A stretch of 64,000 bases of DNA from Desulfosudis oleivorans. GTDB taxonomy: Bacteria > Desulfobacterota > Desulfobacteria > Desulfobacterales > SURF-7. Both the position numbers and the translations under genes were made by a program. Positions 8,207-16,275 of the stretch are shown piece by piece. The stretch covers positions 262,261 through 326,260 of the forward strand of contig DYJC01000004.1 of the NCBI GenBank assembly GCA_020723305.1. Reading direction: 5' to 3'. The notes below the pieces were generated by a model, which saw only the letters and a program-made list of their open reading frames with translations, made no database searches and was not told the origin of the DNA. The number at the start of each line of letters is the position of its first letter. The first letter of the stretch is position 1.

Positions 8207-9181
8207 CTAAATTATATAAGAGTCTGTAATCGGGGTTTTTTTAAAACGGCACCGCTTTCGTTCACAATATCTAGTCACCCAAATTTCGTCCCAGACATCT
8301 TCTTCCCGGGAGAGTTTGTTTCGGATTTCAGGCATCGTCATTCCGGCCAAAGTATAATCCTGCACAATTTCATACATTCTTGTCGTGGCAGCATTAACCG
8401 AGGGTATCGGGCTTTCACGTCCCACAATTTTCAGCACATCGAGTTCGGCTTTCATCAAATCCGGAACACTGCAAAGACAACAATCTGCCGCACCATCTAA
8501 AAAATAAAATTTTTCCGCATCTAATTTTTCATCAATGTAAACATTGAAGCCGGCTCTGCATCCCGGGCCAATATCTTTAATTGTCGGACTGTGTAGAGCC
8601 ATGCACCGTCCGCAATTCGTGCCTCCTCCAAAATGGCCGAAAATCTCAACACTAAAATCCGTTTTTGCCTTAAATTCACAAATCTCCTCAAACGTTATAT
8701 TCTGAGGTAGCACTACCCTATCTACATTCAAATCCTGAAGAAATTTTGTCTGTTCGATGTTAGGAGTAAACAGAAATACGCCTGCAAGAATCGGCAAATC
8801 GATTTTTCGGTCTCTCAGATATCGCATCACTCCGAAATTTGAAAGAATCAGCGCATCAACCCCTACTTCCAGACCGATGTCAATATACCGGTCAAAATCT
8901 TTTTTCAGTATTGCGGACATATAGTGAAGATTAGCAGTATAGTTAATTTTAACATTGTTGGCATGGGCATAATCGACTATCCGACCAAGTTCTTCGACGC
9001 TTTCGACCTGCACTGGAATACCATCCATTCTGTTAAAACGGGCATTAAAAGTGAAATTGTCAAAATCAGAGTTGATGACTCTGCCATTTAGTCCCAGATA
9101 AAGTTCGGAAGCACCGGCTTCGATATGTAGGACTGACATTTCAAGGTTGCGGGTTGGAGCCATAATTGCAATTTTCTTCAT
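8207..9181 (-). CDS. U32-family protein, UbiU-like partner
   Basis: First gene of the minus-strand cluster, with GGAAGG before the ATG. The N-terminus (ASELYLGLNGR; VKINYTANLHYMS; DALILSNFGVMRYL) is the U32 barrel. The family signature E-x-F-x-H then NCGRCMALHS is present, with Cys190, Cys193, Cys208, Cys234, Cys235 and Cys237 giving a cysteine-rich site suited to an Fe-S cluster. The spacing differs from UbiU itself (recalled as C169, C176, C193, C232). A C-terminal extension adds Cys306 and Cys311 in a basic tail (YCERKRCRF). It is expected to form a heterodimer with the UbiV-like protein. Annotation as a peptidase would be misleading. Confidence 0.85.
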   Translation of the reverse strand: MKKIAIMAPTRNLEMSVLHIEAGASELYLGLNGRVINSDFDNFTFNARFNRMDGIPVQVESVEELGRIVDYAHANNVKINYTANLHYMSAILKKDFDRYIDIGLEVGVDALILSNFGVMRYLRDRKIDLPILAGVFLFTPNIEQTKFLQDLNVDRVVLPQNITFEEICEFKAKTDFSVEIFGHFGGGTNCGRCMALHSPTIKDIGPGCRAGFNVYIDEKLDAEKFYFLDGAADCCLCSVPDLMKAELDVLKIVGRESPIPSVNAATTRMYEIVQDYTLAGMTMPEIRNKLSREEDVWDEIWVTRYCERKRCRFKKTPITDSYII

Positions 9182-9840
9182 TGCGATTTCCTTCCATCAT
9201 GTTTCAACAGTGTTTGTTAAATATTAAAAGATATCTTGCTTTCATCTTTCACCGAGCACCCCAACCGATTTCCGCTTTCCAATCGCCTACAATGCCCAAG
9301 AATCTATACTGGAGAGTCTAACTGCAGCCGAATTTCTTAAAATATCTCGGATATTTCTCGAAATTTATTTAATTTTACTAACTGATTTTTAAACGATGAA
9401 TCAAAAATAAAGAAGAAACCATCTGGAAATCCTTTTATAGCGGGAAGTTATAGCCACAAAAAATAATAAATCGGGACATACCAGATAGTAAAATTCAATT
9501 TTAAGATTAATCTATTCGCATTTTTTTTACGATTAATTACGATCATTAGTCGAACTATTTTCCTTTTGTCAAGTAAAAAAGACAGATTTTTTATATTAAT
9601 ATTTTTTTTGACATGGCAGTAAAAGCACTCTAAGCTGTTACAACTTAATGGACGACACCTTTTTCCCAGCCTGATCTCAGAGCTTCCATAGGAAAAATTG
9701 TGTCATCATGCACGCTAATATGTTATGATACCGACCCATGTACTTCCGGACTAATGAAAGCAAAATGGCTCACACGAAAACTTGACCAATAAAGGCTCTT
9801 TCTGCCACTAGCGGATATCCCTTTCCGGAAATTCGTTTCT
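9182..9840. other. AT-rich intergenic stretch upstream of the FAAL/U32 cluster
   Basis: Very AT-rich, with no convincing gene on either strand. It must hold the cluster's promoter, but no near-consensus minus-strand promoter was seen. A plus-strand TTGACA with a 17-base spacer and TAAGCT occurs near 9609-9637 but has no obvious gene behind it. Remaining open frames are short and of random composition. Confidence 0.5.
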
Positions 9841-10062
9841 TCAGATCCGTAATAATTCAAGCCAAAGGTTCTGGATGCCTTTTTGATCGAATGAATTTTC
9901 GACAAATTCTTCCCATTTAATAAATCGCTCATATTGAGCTTCCCAATAATTCGCGGCCCATTTTTGCTTTGCCGGTTCTTTTTGCGTTAAAAAAACTCGT
10001 TTGTCTGACAGGGCTACATGATCTTCATCAACCTGAATGACAACTTGATCGGTTTTTGGCAC
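9841..10062 (-). CDS. Small ORF of unknown function (possible remnant)
   Basis: A GTG-initiated 73-codon frame (VPKTDQVVIQVDEDHVALSD then a Trp/Glu-rich C-terminus with YWEAQYERFIKWEEFVENSF) has protein-like composition. It could extend upstream in frame to 10203 without a good ribosome site. A separate small frame with a good ribosome site ends just upstream at 10094, in a different register, so the pair may be one gene broken by a frameshift. No family recognised. Confidence 0.3.
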   Translation of the reverse strand: MPKTDQVVIQVDEDHVALSDKRVFLTQKEPAKQKWAANYWEAQYERFIKWEEFVENSFDQKGIQNLWLELLRI

Positions 10063-10093
10063 TTGTCTGGCATCATTACAATGCCCTCCCCTT

Positions 10094-10228
10094 TTACACG
10101 CTATTAAACTCGATGCGCCCCGAGCCTTTTTGATTAAATTTTTGGTGGAAAGGGTTGACCGGATCAACTGCAACTCGCTTATCAACATCATAAAACCGGC
10201 CAATTGTAAAAACGATATTATTTTCCAT
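10094..10228 (-). CDS. Small ORF with good ribosome-binding site (44 aa), unknown
   Basis: Starts MENNIVFTIGRFYDVDKR, with AAGGAAAATATT just before the ATG, and stops after 44 codons. It is shorter than usual gene-finder limits but looks translated. The next frame downstream (9841-10062) is offset in register, so this may be the 5' end of a broken gene or a two-gene mini-operon. Function unknown. Confidence 0.35.
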   Translation of the reverse strand: MENNIVFTIGRFYDVDKRVAVDPVNPFHQKFNQKGSGRIEFNSV

Positions 10229-10392
10229 AATATTTTCCTTGCAATTCGATTCCATTATCACTATTATTTACAGTTACAATTTATTTGTTTCGGTGGCAAA
10301 AAAACCGCTCCTTTTATGAATAATGCCGGAGAAAAAACAGACGGTTTGCAAAGCCATCACGTTATGGAATTATTAAGCAAAGGGGATATTGA

Positions 10393-10815
10393 ATGGCAAA
10401 GGTATTTCGGCCAAGCAATCGTGAATCAAAAATCCTGTCTCAGATTGAATCATCAAAGGAAAGAACACGTCGAATCGCGCTGATGGGAATTAAGGATCAC
10501 ATGGAAACACTGAGCAACGCGATTGCAATGAAGCTGGTGGAAAACAATCTGGTAGAAACATCAAATAAAAATGGTCTTGAAGAACAAATTCTAAAATGCC
10601 TTGAACGATTAAGCCATGCTGAAGATTTTGACATCGACTATCAGAATGCAGCTTTCAGAAATGTCGTACCTAATCCTCATGTGGTCAGCCTGTATTTAAC
10701 AGCATTTGTTATCGAACAGGTTGTCAACCACAGAGATACGGTTGATGTTTATGGCTCTGATGAAGAAATCTACCATTGCATCAATCGCCAGGTTTCCAAA
10801 CACCTGCCCGGATAA
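10393..10815 (+). CDS. Conserved-type hypothetical protein coupled to the RNase Z-like gene (140 aa)
   Basis: Starts at the ATG at 10393, preceded by AAAGGGG. The product is soluble and mostly helical (KERTRRIALMGIKDHMETL; NAIAMKLVENNLVETSN; ILKCLERLSHAEDFDIDYQ), with no motif I can assign. Its stop codon TAA overlaps the ATG of the next gene (TAATG at 10813-10817), so the two proteins are translationally coupled and likely act together or need matched amounts. A role in RNA handling is suggested only by the neighbour. Confidence 0.75.
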   Translation: MAKVFRPSNRESKILSQIESSKERTRRIALMGIKDHMETLSNAIAMKLVENNLVETSNKNGLEEQILKCLERLSHAEDFDIDYQNAAFRNVVPNPHVVSLYLTAFVIEQVVNHRDTVDVYGSDEEIYHCINRQVSKHLPG

Positions 10816-11870
10816 TGCCGGCTTCATTTCTCCCCAGACTGATCAGCAAGCCTTTTCAAGATCCAGGTCTCTATATTCCTTTCTCTTTTATCAAAAGGGC
10901 AATTATTTTTGACCTGGGTGATATTTCACACCTCTCTCCTAAAGATATCCTGAAAGCAAGTCATGTATTCATATCTCACACCCATATGGATCATTTTATC
11001 GGATTTGACCACCTTCTCCGTCTGGTGTTGGGCCGGACAAAAAAATTGTGCCTGTATGGACCTGAGGGTTTTATCCAGAACCTGGAAGGGAAACTTTCCG
11101 GATATTCCTGGGATCTGGTTGAAAACTATGAAAATATGTTAATCCTGGAGGCTGCCGAAATCCATCAAACCCATTTACTGGTGCAGACCTATATCTGCCG
11201 GAACCGTTTTCAACCCACCTCACCCCCCCTGAAAAAACCATTTACCGGTTTGATTCTGGACGAACCGGGTTTTTCTGTTTCCACAATCATCCTGGACCAC
11301 AGCATTCCCTGCCTGGGATTTTCAATGAAAGAAAGGTTTCAAGTCAATATTAAAAAAACAGCGCTTCAAGATATTGGCCTCACGCCAGGTCCCTGGCTGA
11401 ATGATTTGAAACAGGCTCTTTTTGATAACAAACCAGCTGATTCTATTTTTAAAATCCCCGCCGGCCAGGCATCACCCATTGCTCAATGTTTCAAATTGGG
11501 TGAACTTTCCAGCCGGATTGCGAAAATCACACCTGGTCAAAAAATCGGTTATATTACAGATGTCCGGTATACACCGGAAAACCTGAAAAAGATCATCCCT
11601 TTTGTCCAGGGGGCGGATCATCTCTTTATTGAAGCTGCTTTTTCAGATGCCCATGCAGATATTGCATCCACAAAAAACCATCTTACCGCCAGGCAGGCCG
11701 GAGAAATCTGCGGCAAAGCAGGAGCAAAGCGCTTCACGATTTTTCATTTTTCCCCCCGATATTCGGAAACAGAAGCACTTCTATACCAGGAGGCAGAGGA
11801 TGCTTACCAAAAAGCCTTTTCAAATGAAACACCGTCTCGCAGCACGGGTGTAATCAAAGCTATTGAATAA
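10815..11870 (+). CDS. Metallo-beta-lactamase-fold hydrolase, ribonuclease Z-like
   Basis: A 351-residue MBL-fold protein with the zinc motif HTHMDHFIGFDHLLR, a further VSTIILDHSIPCLGF block and a C-terminal HLTARQAGEICGKAG...FTIFHFSPRY segment as in RNase Z/ElaC proteins (tRNA 3' endonuclease family). The early text IIFDLGDISHLSPKDIL matches the family's first strand. The start at 10815 overlaps the upstream stop; the longer frame from 10776 lies inside the upstream gene. The N-terminus differs from canonical RNase Z, so it may act on another nucleic acid or ester substrate. Confidence 0.85.
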   Translation: MPASFLPRLISKPFQDPGLYIPFSFIKRAIIFDLGDISHLSPKDILKASHVFISHTHMDHFIGFDHLLRLVLGRTKKLCLYGPEGFIQNLEGKLSGYSWDLVENYENMLILEAAEIHQTHLLVQTYICRNRFQPTSPPLKKPFTGLILDEPGFSVSTIILDHSIPCLGFSMKERFQVNIKKTALQDIGLTPGPWLNDLKQALFDNKPADSIFKIPAGQASPIAQCFKLGELSSRIAKITPGQKIGYITDVRYTPENLKKIIPFVQGADHLFIEAAFSDAHADIASTKNHLTARQAGEICGKAGAKRFTIFHFSPRYSETEALLYQEAEDAYQKAFSNETPSRSTGVIKAIE

Positions 11871-11954
11871 TCGAATTATGTGGCACTTTCATATAAAAAA
11901 ACAGCCCGTACAAACAGGCTATCCGGCTAACAGGAAAACCGGCAAACCGAATAA

Positions 11955-12479
11955 CTAGTTCGGTGACACCATAATTGCGATATTCTCTTCCGGAATCCTG
12001 AACATGGTATGGATCATCTTTTTTAACTGATCCAGTGTCTCCTGCTCGGTTTTACCCCGCATGGCCCAGTTTTCAAACCCGGCGCGTCCCATGATAATCG
12101 AAACCGATACCCGCTGGCTTGCCTGAACCTGGGATTGAAAGTCCGGATCTAAAAAATCGATATCCACATGGGTGACAATGGTGTTTTTCCCAATGGACGA
12201 GGTCAATGGCTGGATCAATTGTTCGATTTTTCGCGTGTAATCCTTTTCAATCGATTGAACCAGAATTCTCTTTTTTTCCAGCAATTCCGGTGAAATGGAT
12301 TTGTCCAGAATCTCCATTCGTTTTAACCCGACCTCTTTTTCCTCCCTTGAAGGCCCAACATCAATACTGATTTTTTTGTGCTCAACAACACCGGCTGAAT
12401 CTTCGGCATTGGTTTGCATCGCAAAAAGCAGAACAAAAACTGCAATACTGAAAATCCATAACCACAATCGATTGTTCAT
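11955..12479 (-). CDS. Exported protein with a FliF-like segment, unknown function
   Basis: 174 residues with a clear signal peptide (LWLWIFSIAVFVLLFAMQTNA then EDS). The body contains EKDYTRKIEQLIQPLTSSIG followed by a VTHVDIDFL strand. This closely recalls the periplasmic ring-building region of FliF (EKKIEDLLEPILGxxxVxVxVxAxLDF). The last third (VSVSIIMGRAGFENWAM, then an amphipathic helix) also fits an oligomerising domain. No transmembrane anchor remains after signal cleavage. It is directly downstream of an ABC exporter pair (16-base gap), so may be a periplasmic partner of it. No flagellar gene lies nearby. Confidence 0.7.
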   Translation of the reverse strand: MNNRLWLWIFSIAVFVLLFAMQTNAEDSAGVVEHKKISIDVGPSREEKEVGLKRMEILDKSISPELLEKKRILVQSIEKDYTRKIEQLIQPLTSSIGKNTIVTHVDIDFLDPDFQSQVQASQRVSVSIIMGRAGFENWAMRGKTEQETLDQLKKMIHTMFRIPEENIAIMVSPN

Positions 12480-12495
12480 ATCCCCTCCTCCTGAT

Positions 12496-14466
12496 TTATC
12501 CTTGAAGCTGATTCAACTGAAAATAAAACCCTTTTTTTGCCATCAATTCATCATGGGATCCAATTTCAATGATCCGTCCCTTTTTCAATACCATAATCCG
12601 GTTTGCTTTTCGAGCGGTTGAAAGCCTGTGGGCGATCACCAGGGTCGTTTGCTTTGCCAGAAGCTTTTCCATAGCGTCCTGAATCCGGAGTTCCGTATCC
12701 GAGTCCACATAGGAGGTTGCTTCATCCAGGATAATCAACTCCGGATCGGAAGCAATCGCCCTTGCGATGGAGATCAACTGACGTTCACCACTTGAAATGG
12801 AACTCCCTCTTTCAGTGAGTATCGTATCCACTCCTTCCGGCAAATTGCGGACAAATGGCAGACAATTTGAAATTTCCAAAATCCTTGTCAATTCTTCATC
12901 CATGATATGGGTATTGGATCCAACAATATTCTCACGGATGCTCCCGGAGAACAGAAACGGATCTTGTGTAACCAGCGCAACGCGGTTCCGGATAACATCT
13001 TCAGGCCAGGACTGGATATCCTTTCCATTCAGCAGGATTCTTCCGGAAATTGGATCATAAAAACGAATGATCAGATTGATCAGGGATGTTTTTCCAGCAC
13101 CCGTAGGACCTACGACAGCCAGGACTTCCCCTTTTTGGATACAAAAAGAAAGGTCTTTCAGCACGGTCTGCCCGACATCATAGGAAAAAGAAACATTTTC
13201 AAAAGCAAGTGTCTGAATTTCATCCGGCTCCGGGATCGAATCCGCAGGAACAGATCGCTTTTCCTCTGTTTCCAGAATCAAAAAAATCCTTTCCGCCGAG
13301 GCCAGTGCATCCTGCATGACATTGACTTTTTCCGCAATATCCCGGACCGGTCTGAAAAACATCCGCATATAGAAAATAAACACAACCAGGGAGCCCAGAC
13401 TGATCCGGCCCTGTATCACACTGCTTCCTCCATAATAAATAATTACAGCCACAACAATTGTACCCATCAGCTCGATCAACGGCATAAACACCGCAAACAC
13501 TTTAATTTGCATCATTCCGGCCAGATAATACTCATGATTTAATTTCTTCAGTCCCAGATAATTATTGACTTCCTGTCTGAATAGCTGAACAACACGTATC
13601 CCTTCTATTGTTTCCGAAACACGGGAATTGATCTCGGCAATTTTGATACGAAGCTCACGAAATGCTTCCCGTGCAACCCCTGCAAATTTTATGGCCGTAT
13701 AAACCAGTACCGGCAGAATCGACAGTGTTACCATGGCCAGCCGGCTGTTGATACTGAACAATACGATTGCAATCCCAACAAGCAGAAAAAGATCCTTGAA
13801 AACAAAGGTGATTACGGAAGTAAACATCTCATGCATGTTCTGTATATCGTTGGTTGTTCTGGTAACCAGCCGGCCCACCGGATTTCTGGTAAAATAAGCC
13901 ATGGAAAGACCCTGAATATGTTTGAAAAGCGTCATTCTCAAATCATGCATGATCTTCTGGCCGGTATACTCCATGATCATCACCTGCATGAAATTCAGCA
14001 CAAAGACGGCAATGACGATCAGAATAAGCCCGAGTGCCAGAACCATTACCCCCTTGAAATCATCTTTCCGCAGCCGGTACATATCTTCCGGCTGTATATC
14101 CGTCATTTTTTCATACGGTATGAATGCAGTATTCTTCTGTATGGTAAAAAGGCTGGAATATTTCTCAACAATTGCAGCAGCAGAGACATCCTGTAAATCA
14201 ACCGGATACATGCCGGACCGGGCATTTTTATCCTTTTTCCCGCTGGATTCCGAAAGTCCGACATTGGGAACAATATACCGGTCAATGGCAATCTTTGTGA
14301 CATACGGGATTGAAATATCCAGCAGGGTAATCAGGATCACCAGAAAAACAGTAGCAAAAAAATACCATTGATATTTTCTGCCAAAGGGAATCAGCCGCTT
14401 TATGAGTTTTACATCATATTGCTGGCCCAGTTTATCTTCATGGAAGTGGCTGTAGTTAGATTGCAT
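12496..14466 (-). CDS. ABC exporter half-transporter (type IV), permease-ATPase, subunit with canonical Walker B
   Basis: 656 residues: six membrane helices, with a large insertion of about 90 residues between helices 1 and 2 (IDRYIVPNVGLSESSGKKD onward), then an ATPase domain. Walker A is GPTGAGKTSL and Walker B LIILDEATSYVD (catalytic Glu present), but the signature motif is altered to SSGERQ instead of LSGGQ. It starts at the ATG at 14466 with GGAGGAGG, overlapping the upstream gene's end by 11 bases. It pairs with the next gene to form a heterodimeric exporter of the MdlAB/TM287-288/TmrAB kind. Substrate unknown (drug, lipid or peptide). Confidence 0.9.
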   Translation of the reverse strand: MQSNYSHFHEDKLGQQYDVKLIKRLIPFGRKYQWYFFATVFLVILITLLDISIPYVTKIAIDRYIVPNVGLSESSGKKDKNARSGMYPVDLQDVSAAAIVEKYSSLFTIQKNTAFIPYEKMTDIQPEDMYRLRKDDFKGVMVLALGLILIVIAVFVLNFMQVMIMEYTGQKIMHDLRMTLFKHIQGLSMAYFTRNPVGRLVTRTTNDIQNMHEMFTSVITFVFKDLFLLVGIAIVLFSINSRLAMVTLSILPVLVYTAIKFAGVAREAFRELRIKIAEINSRVSETIEGIRVVQLFRQEVNNYLGLKKLNHEYYLAGMMQIKVFAVFMPLIELMGTIVVAVIIYYGGSSVIQGRISLGSLVVFIFYMRMFFRPVRDIAEKVNVMQDALASAERIFLILETEEKRSVPADSIPEPDEIQTLAFENVSFSYDVGQTVLKDLSFCIQKGEVLAVVGPTGAGKTSLINLIIRFYDPISGRILLNGKDIQSWPEDVIRNRVALVTQDPFLFSGSIRENIVGSNTHIMDEELTRILEISNCLPFVRNLPEGVDTILTERGSSISSGERQLISIARAIASDPELIILDEATSYVDSDTELRIQDAMEKLLAKQTTLVIAHRLSTARKANRIMVLKKGRIIEIGSHDELMAKKGFYFQLNQLQG

Positions 14467-16201
14467 GATTTGCCTCCTCCATCTCCTGAAGCCGGAAAGT
14501 CCGGGCATAATATTCATCCGTCGCCATCAACTGATCGTGAGTACCGCTTGTTTTGATTGTTCCGGATTCCATTACCAGAATCTGATCTGCATGGCGGAGT
14601 GCGGATAGTCTGTGGGAAACAATGATAACGGTCAACCGGCCCTCAAAAAGACGGATGCTCTCGATGATCCTCTGACCCGTATCCATATCCACCTGACTGA
14701 CCGGATCATCCAGCAGCAAAACCGATGTGTTCCGAATAAAAGCCCGGGCAATCGCAAGCCGCTGCTTCTGCCCGCCGGAAAGAATCACCCCTTTCTCTCC
14801 CACAATGGTATTCAGACCTTCCGGCAAGGCCTTGATTGCATCGTCAAAAGAGGCCATCTTTGCGGCCTCCATGACGCTTGCGTCATCTGCATCCGGGTTT
14901 CCAAACCGGATATTGTCCCTGATGGTTCCGGAAAACAGAAACGGTTCCTGGGCAACAAAGGAAATCTCATCACGAAGTTTTTCCAGATTCCACTCCCGGA
15001 TATCTGTTCCATTGATCCGGATCGTGCCCTCCTCTACATCATACAGACGCGGCAGAAGGTTCAGAAGCGTTGTCTTACCGCTTCCCGGCGGACCGATGAT
15101 GCCTAAGGTTTCACCCGGTTTTACCGTAAAACGGATCCGGGAAAGAACCGGTTTCTCTTTGTTCCCATAAGAATAAAAAACCTCCTGAAACTGAACCTCT
15201 CCTCTGACAGGGCCGCTCAATACCGGGTTCTCAGGCTGATTGATTTCCGGCTGGGTTTGCAGGATGGAATTGATCCGATCCAGCGAAGCAGCTCCCCGCT
15301 GAAGCAGATTCGTGACCCAGCCCAGAGCCATCATCGGCCAGGTCATCAGGTTCAGATAGTTGATGAAGGCAACAAAGTCTCCTGGTGAAATGTCTGCCAG
15401 AATCGTCAACCTGCCGCCAAAGACAATCACCATCGCAAGACTCAGGTTGGTGAATAGCAGCATGAGCGGGAAAAAAGCCCCGGTGATTCTCGCCAAAAGA
15501 AGATTTTCCCGGATACAGCGTCTGGATACCGCTTCCATCCTCTGCTCCGAGTCTTTTTCAAGATTGAAGGATTTAATGATCCGTATTCCGGCATATCGTT
15601 CCCGAACCACCTCGGTCATATCGGCAAATGCCCCCTGAGCCAAGCGATATCGGTTATGCATCCTTTTGCTGAAATATTTTGCAAAAAAAGCGATCAGCGG
15701 CATGGGTATCAAGGCATAAAGAGTCAACCGGATATCGATATAACACATAAAGCCGATGGCAGCGGTTCCCAGAAAAACCGCATCTGTTGCCGCGACTATT
15801 CCCATTCCCGTTGCCATACGCACATTGCCGATATCATTTGTGGCATGGGCCATCAGATCGCCGGTCCTGGTTTTATCAAAATAGGGTGCGGAAAGAGTCT
15901 GTATATGGCTGAACAGCCGATTGCGAAGCCCTTCTTCCACCCGTCTGGAGGTACCAATCAGTAATCTCCGCCAGAAATACCGTAAAACACAGATCAGCAG
16001 TGCCGCCAAAAGAATATAGATCGAAAGCTTTAATAAAGATTGCTGGGTAGCACGGAATGCTGTCATATCATCCACGGCCTGTTTGATAATCCGTGGAATG
16101 AAAAGCTGCACAAGATCCACGATCATGAGGCAAAGAACACCCGCCACCACCATCCAGATCCGCTCGACAAAATATGGTTTTACAAGACGGTAAGACTTCA
16201 T
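14456..16201 (-). CDS. ABC exporter half-transporter (type IV), permease-ATPase, subunit with degenerate catalytic acid
   Basis: 581 residues with six N-terminal membrane helices and an ATPase domain. Walker A is GPPGSGKTTLL and the signature LSGGQKQRL is canonical, but Walker B reads LLLDDPVSQVD, with Asp in place of the catalytic Glu. The Asp Walker B here and the SSGER signature of the partner fall in the same composite ATP site, leaving one active and one degenerate site. This is the hallmark of asymmetric heterodimeric exporters. Overlap with the downstream gene shows tight co-expression. The 74-base gap to the acyl-CoA synthetase upstream suggests a longer operon. Confidence 0.9.
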   Translation of the reverse strand: MKSYRLVKPYFVERIWMVVAGVLCLMIVDLVQLFIPRIIKQAVDDMTAFRATQQSLLKLSIYILLAALLICVLRYFWRRLLIGTSRRVEEGLRNRLFSHIQTLSAPYFDKTRTGDLMAHATNDIGNVRMATGMGIVAATDAVFLGTAAIGFMCYIDIRLTLYALIPMPLIAFFAKYFSKRMHNRYRLAQGAFADMTEVVRERYAGIRIIKSFNLEKDSEQRMEAVSRRCIRENLLLARITGAFFPLMLLFTNLSLAMVIVFGGRLTILADISPGDFVAFINYLNLMTWPMMALGWVTNLLQRGAASLDRINSILQTQPEINQPENPVLSGPVRGEVQFQEVFYSYGNKEKPVLSRIRFTVKPGETLGIIGPPGSGKTTLLNLLPRLYDVEEGTIRINGTDIREWNLEKLRDEISFVAQEPFLFSGTIRDNIRFGNPDADDASVMEAAKMASFDDAIKALPEGLNTIVGEKGVILSGGQKQRLAIARAFIRNTSVLLLDDPVSQVDMDTGQRIIESIRLFEGRLTVIIVSHRLSALRHADQILVMESGTIKTSGTHDQLMATDEYYARTFRLQEMEEANHAI

Positions 16202-16275
16202 GTTTTATAACTTCTCTTTTTGCTTTCGCTCAAAGCTTGGTCTGAAAAAAAACACATCTGCCTGAAAAAAGCCGG

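Noticed and set aside
8207-9181. Annotation of the two U32 proteins as collagenase-like peptidases
   Set aside because: The family name is historical; characterised members are Fe-S hydroxylases, and the cysteine patterns here support that role.
13831-14371. Long plus-strand frames antisense to the ABC exporter genes
   Set aside because: Shadows of strongly coding minus-strand genes; no motifs or start sites.
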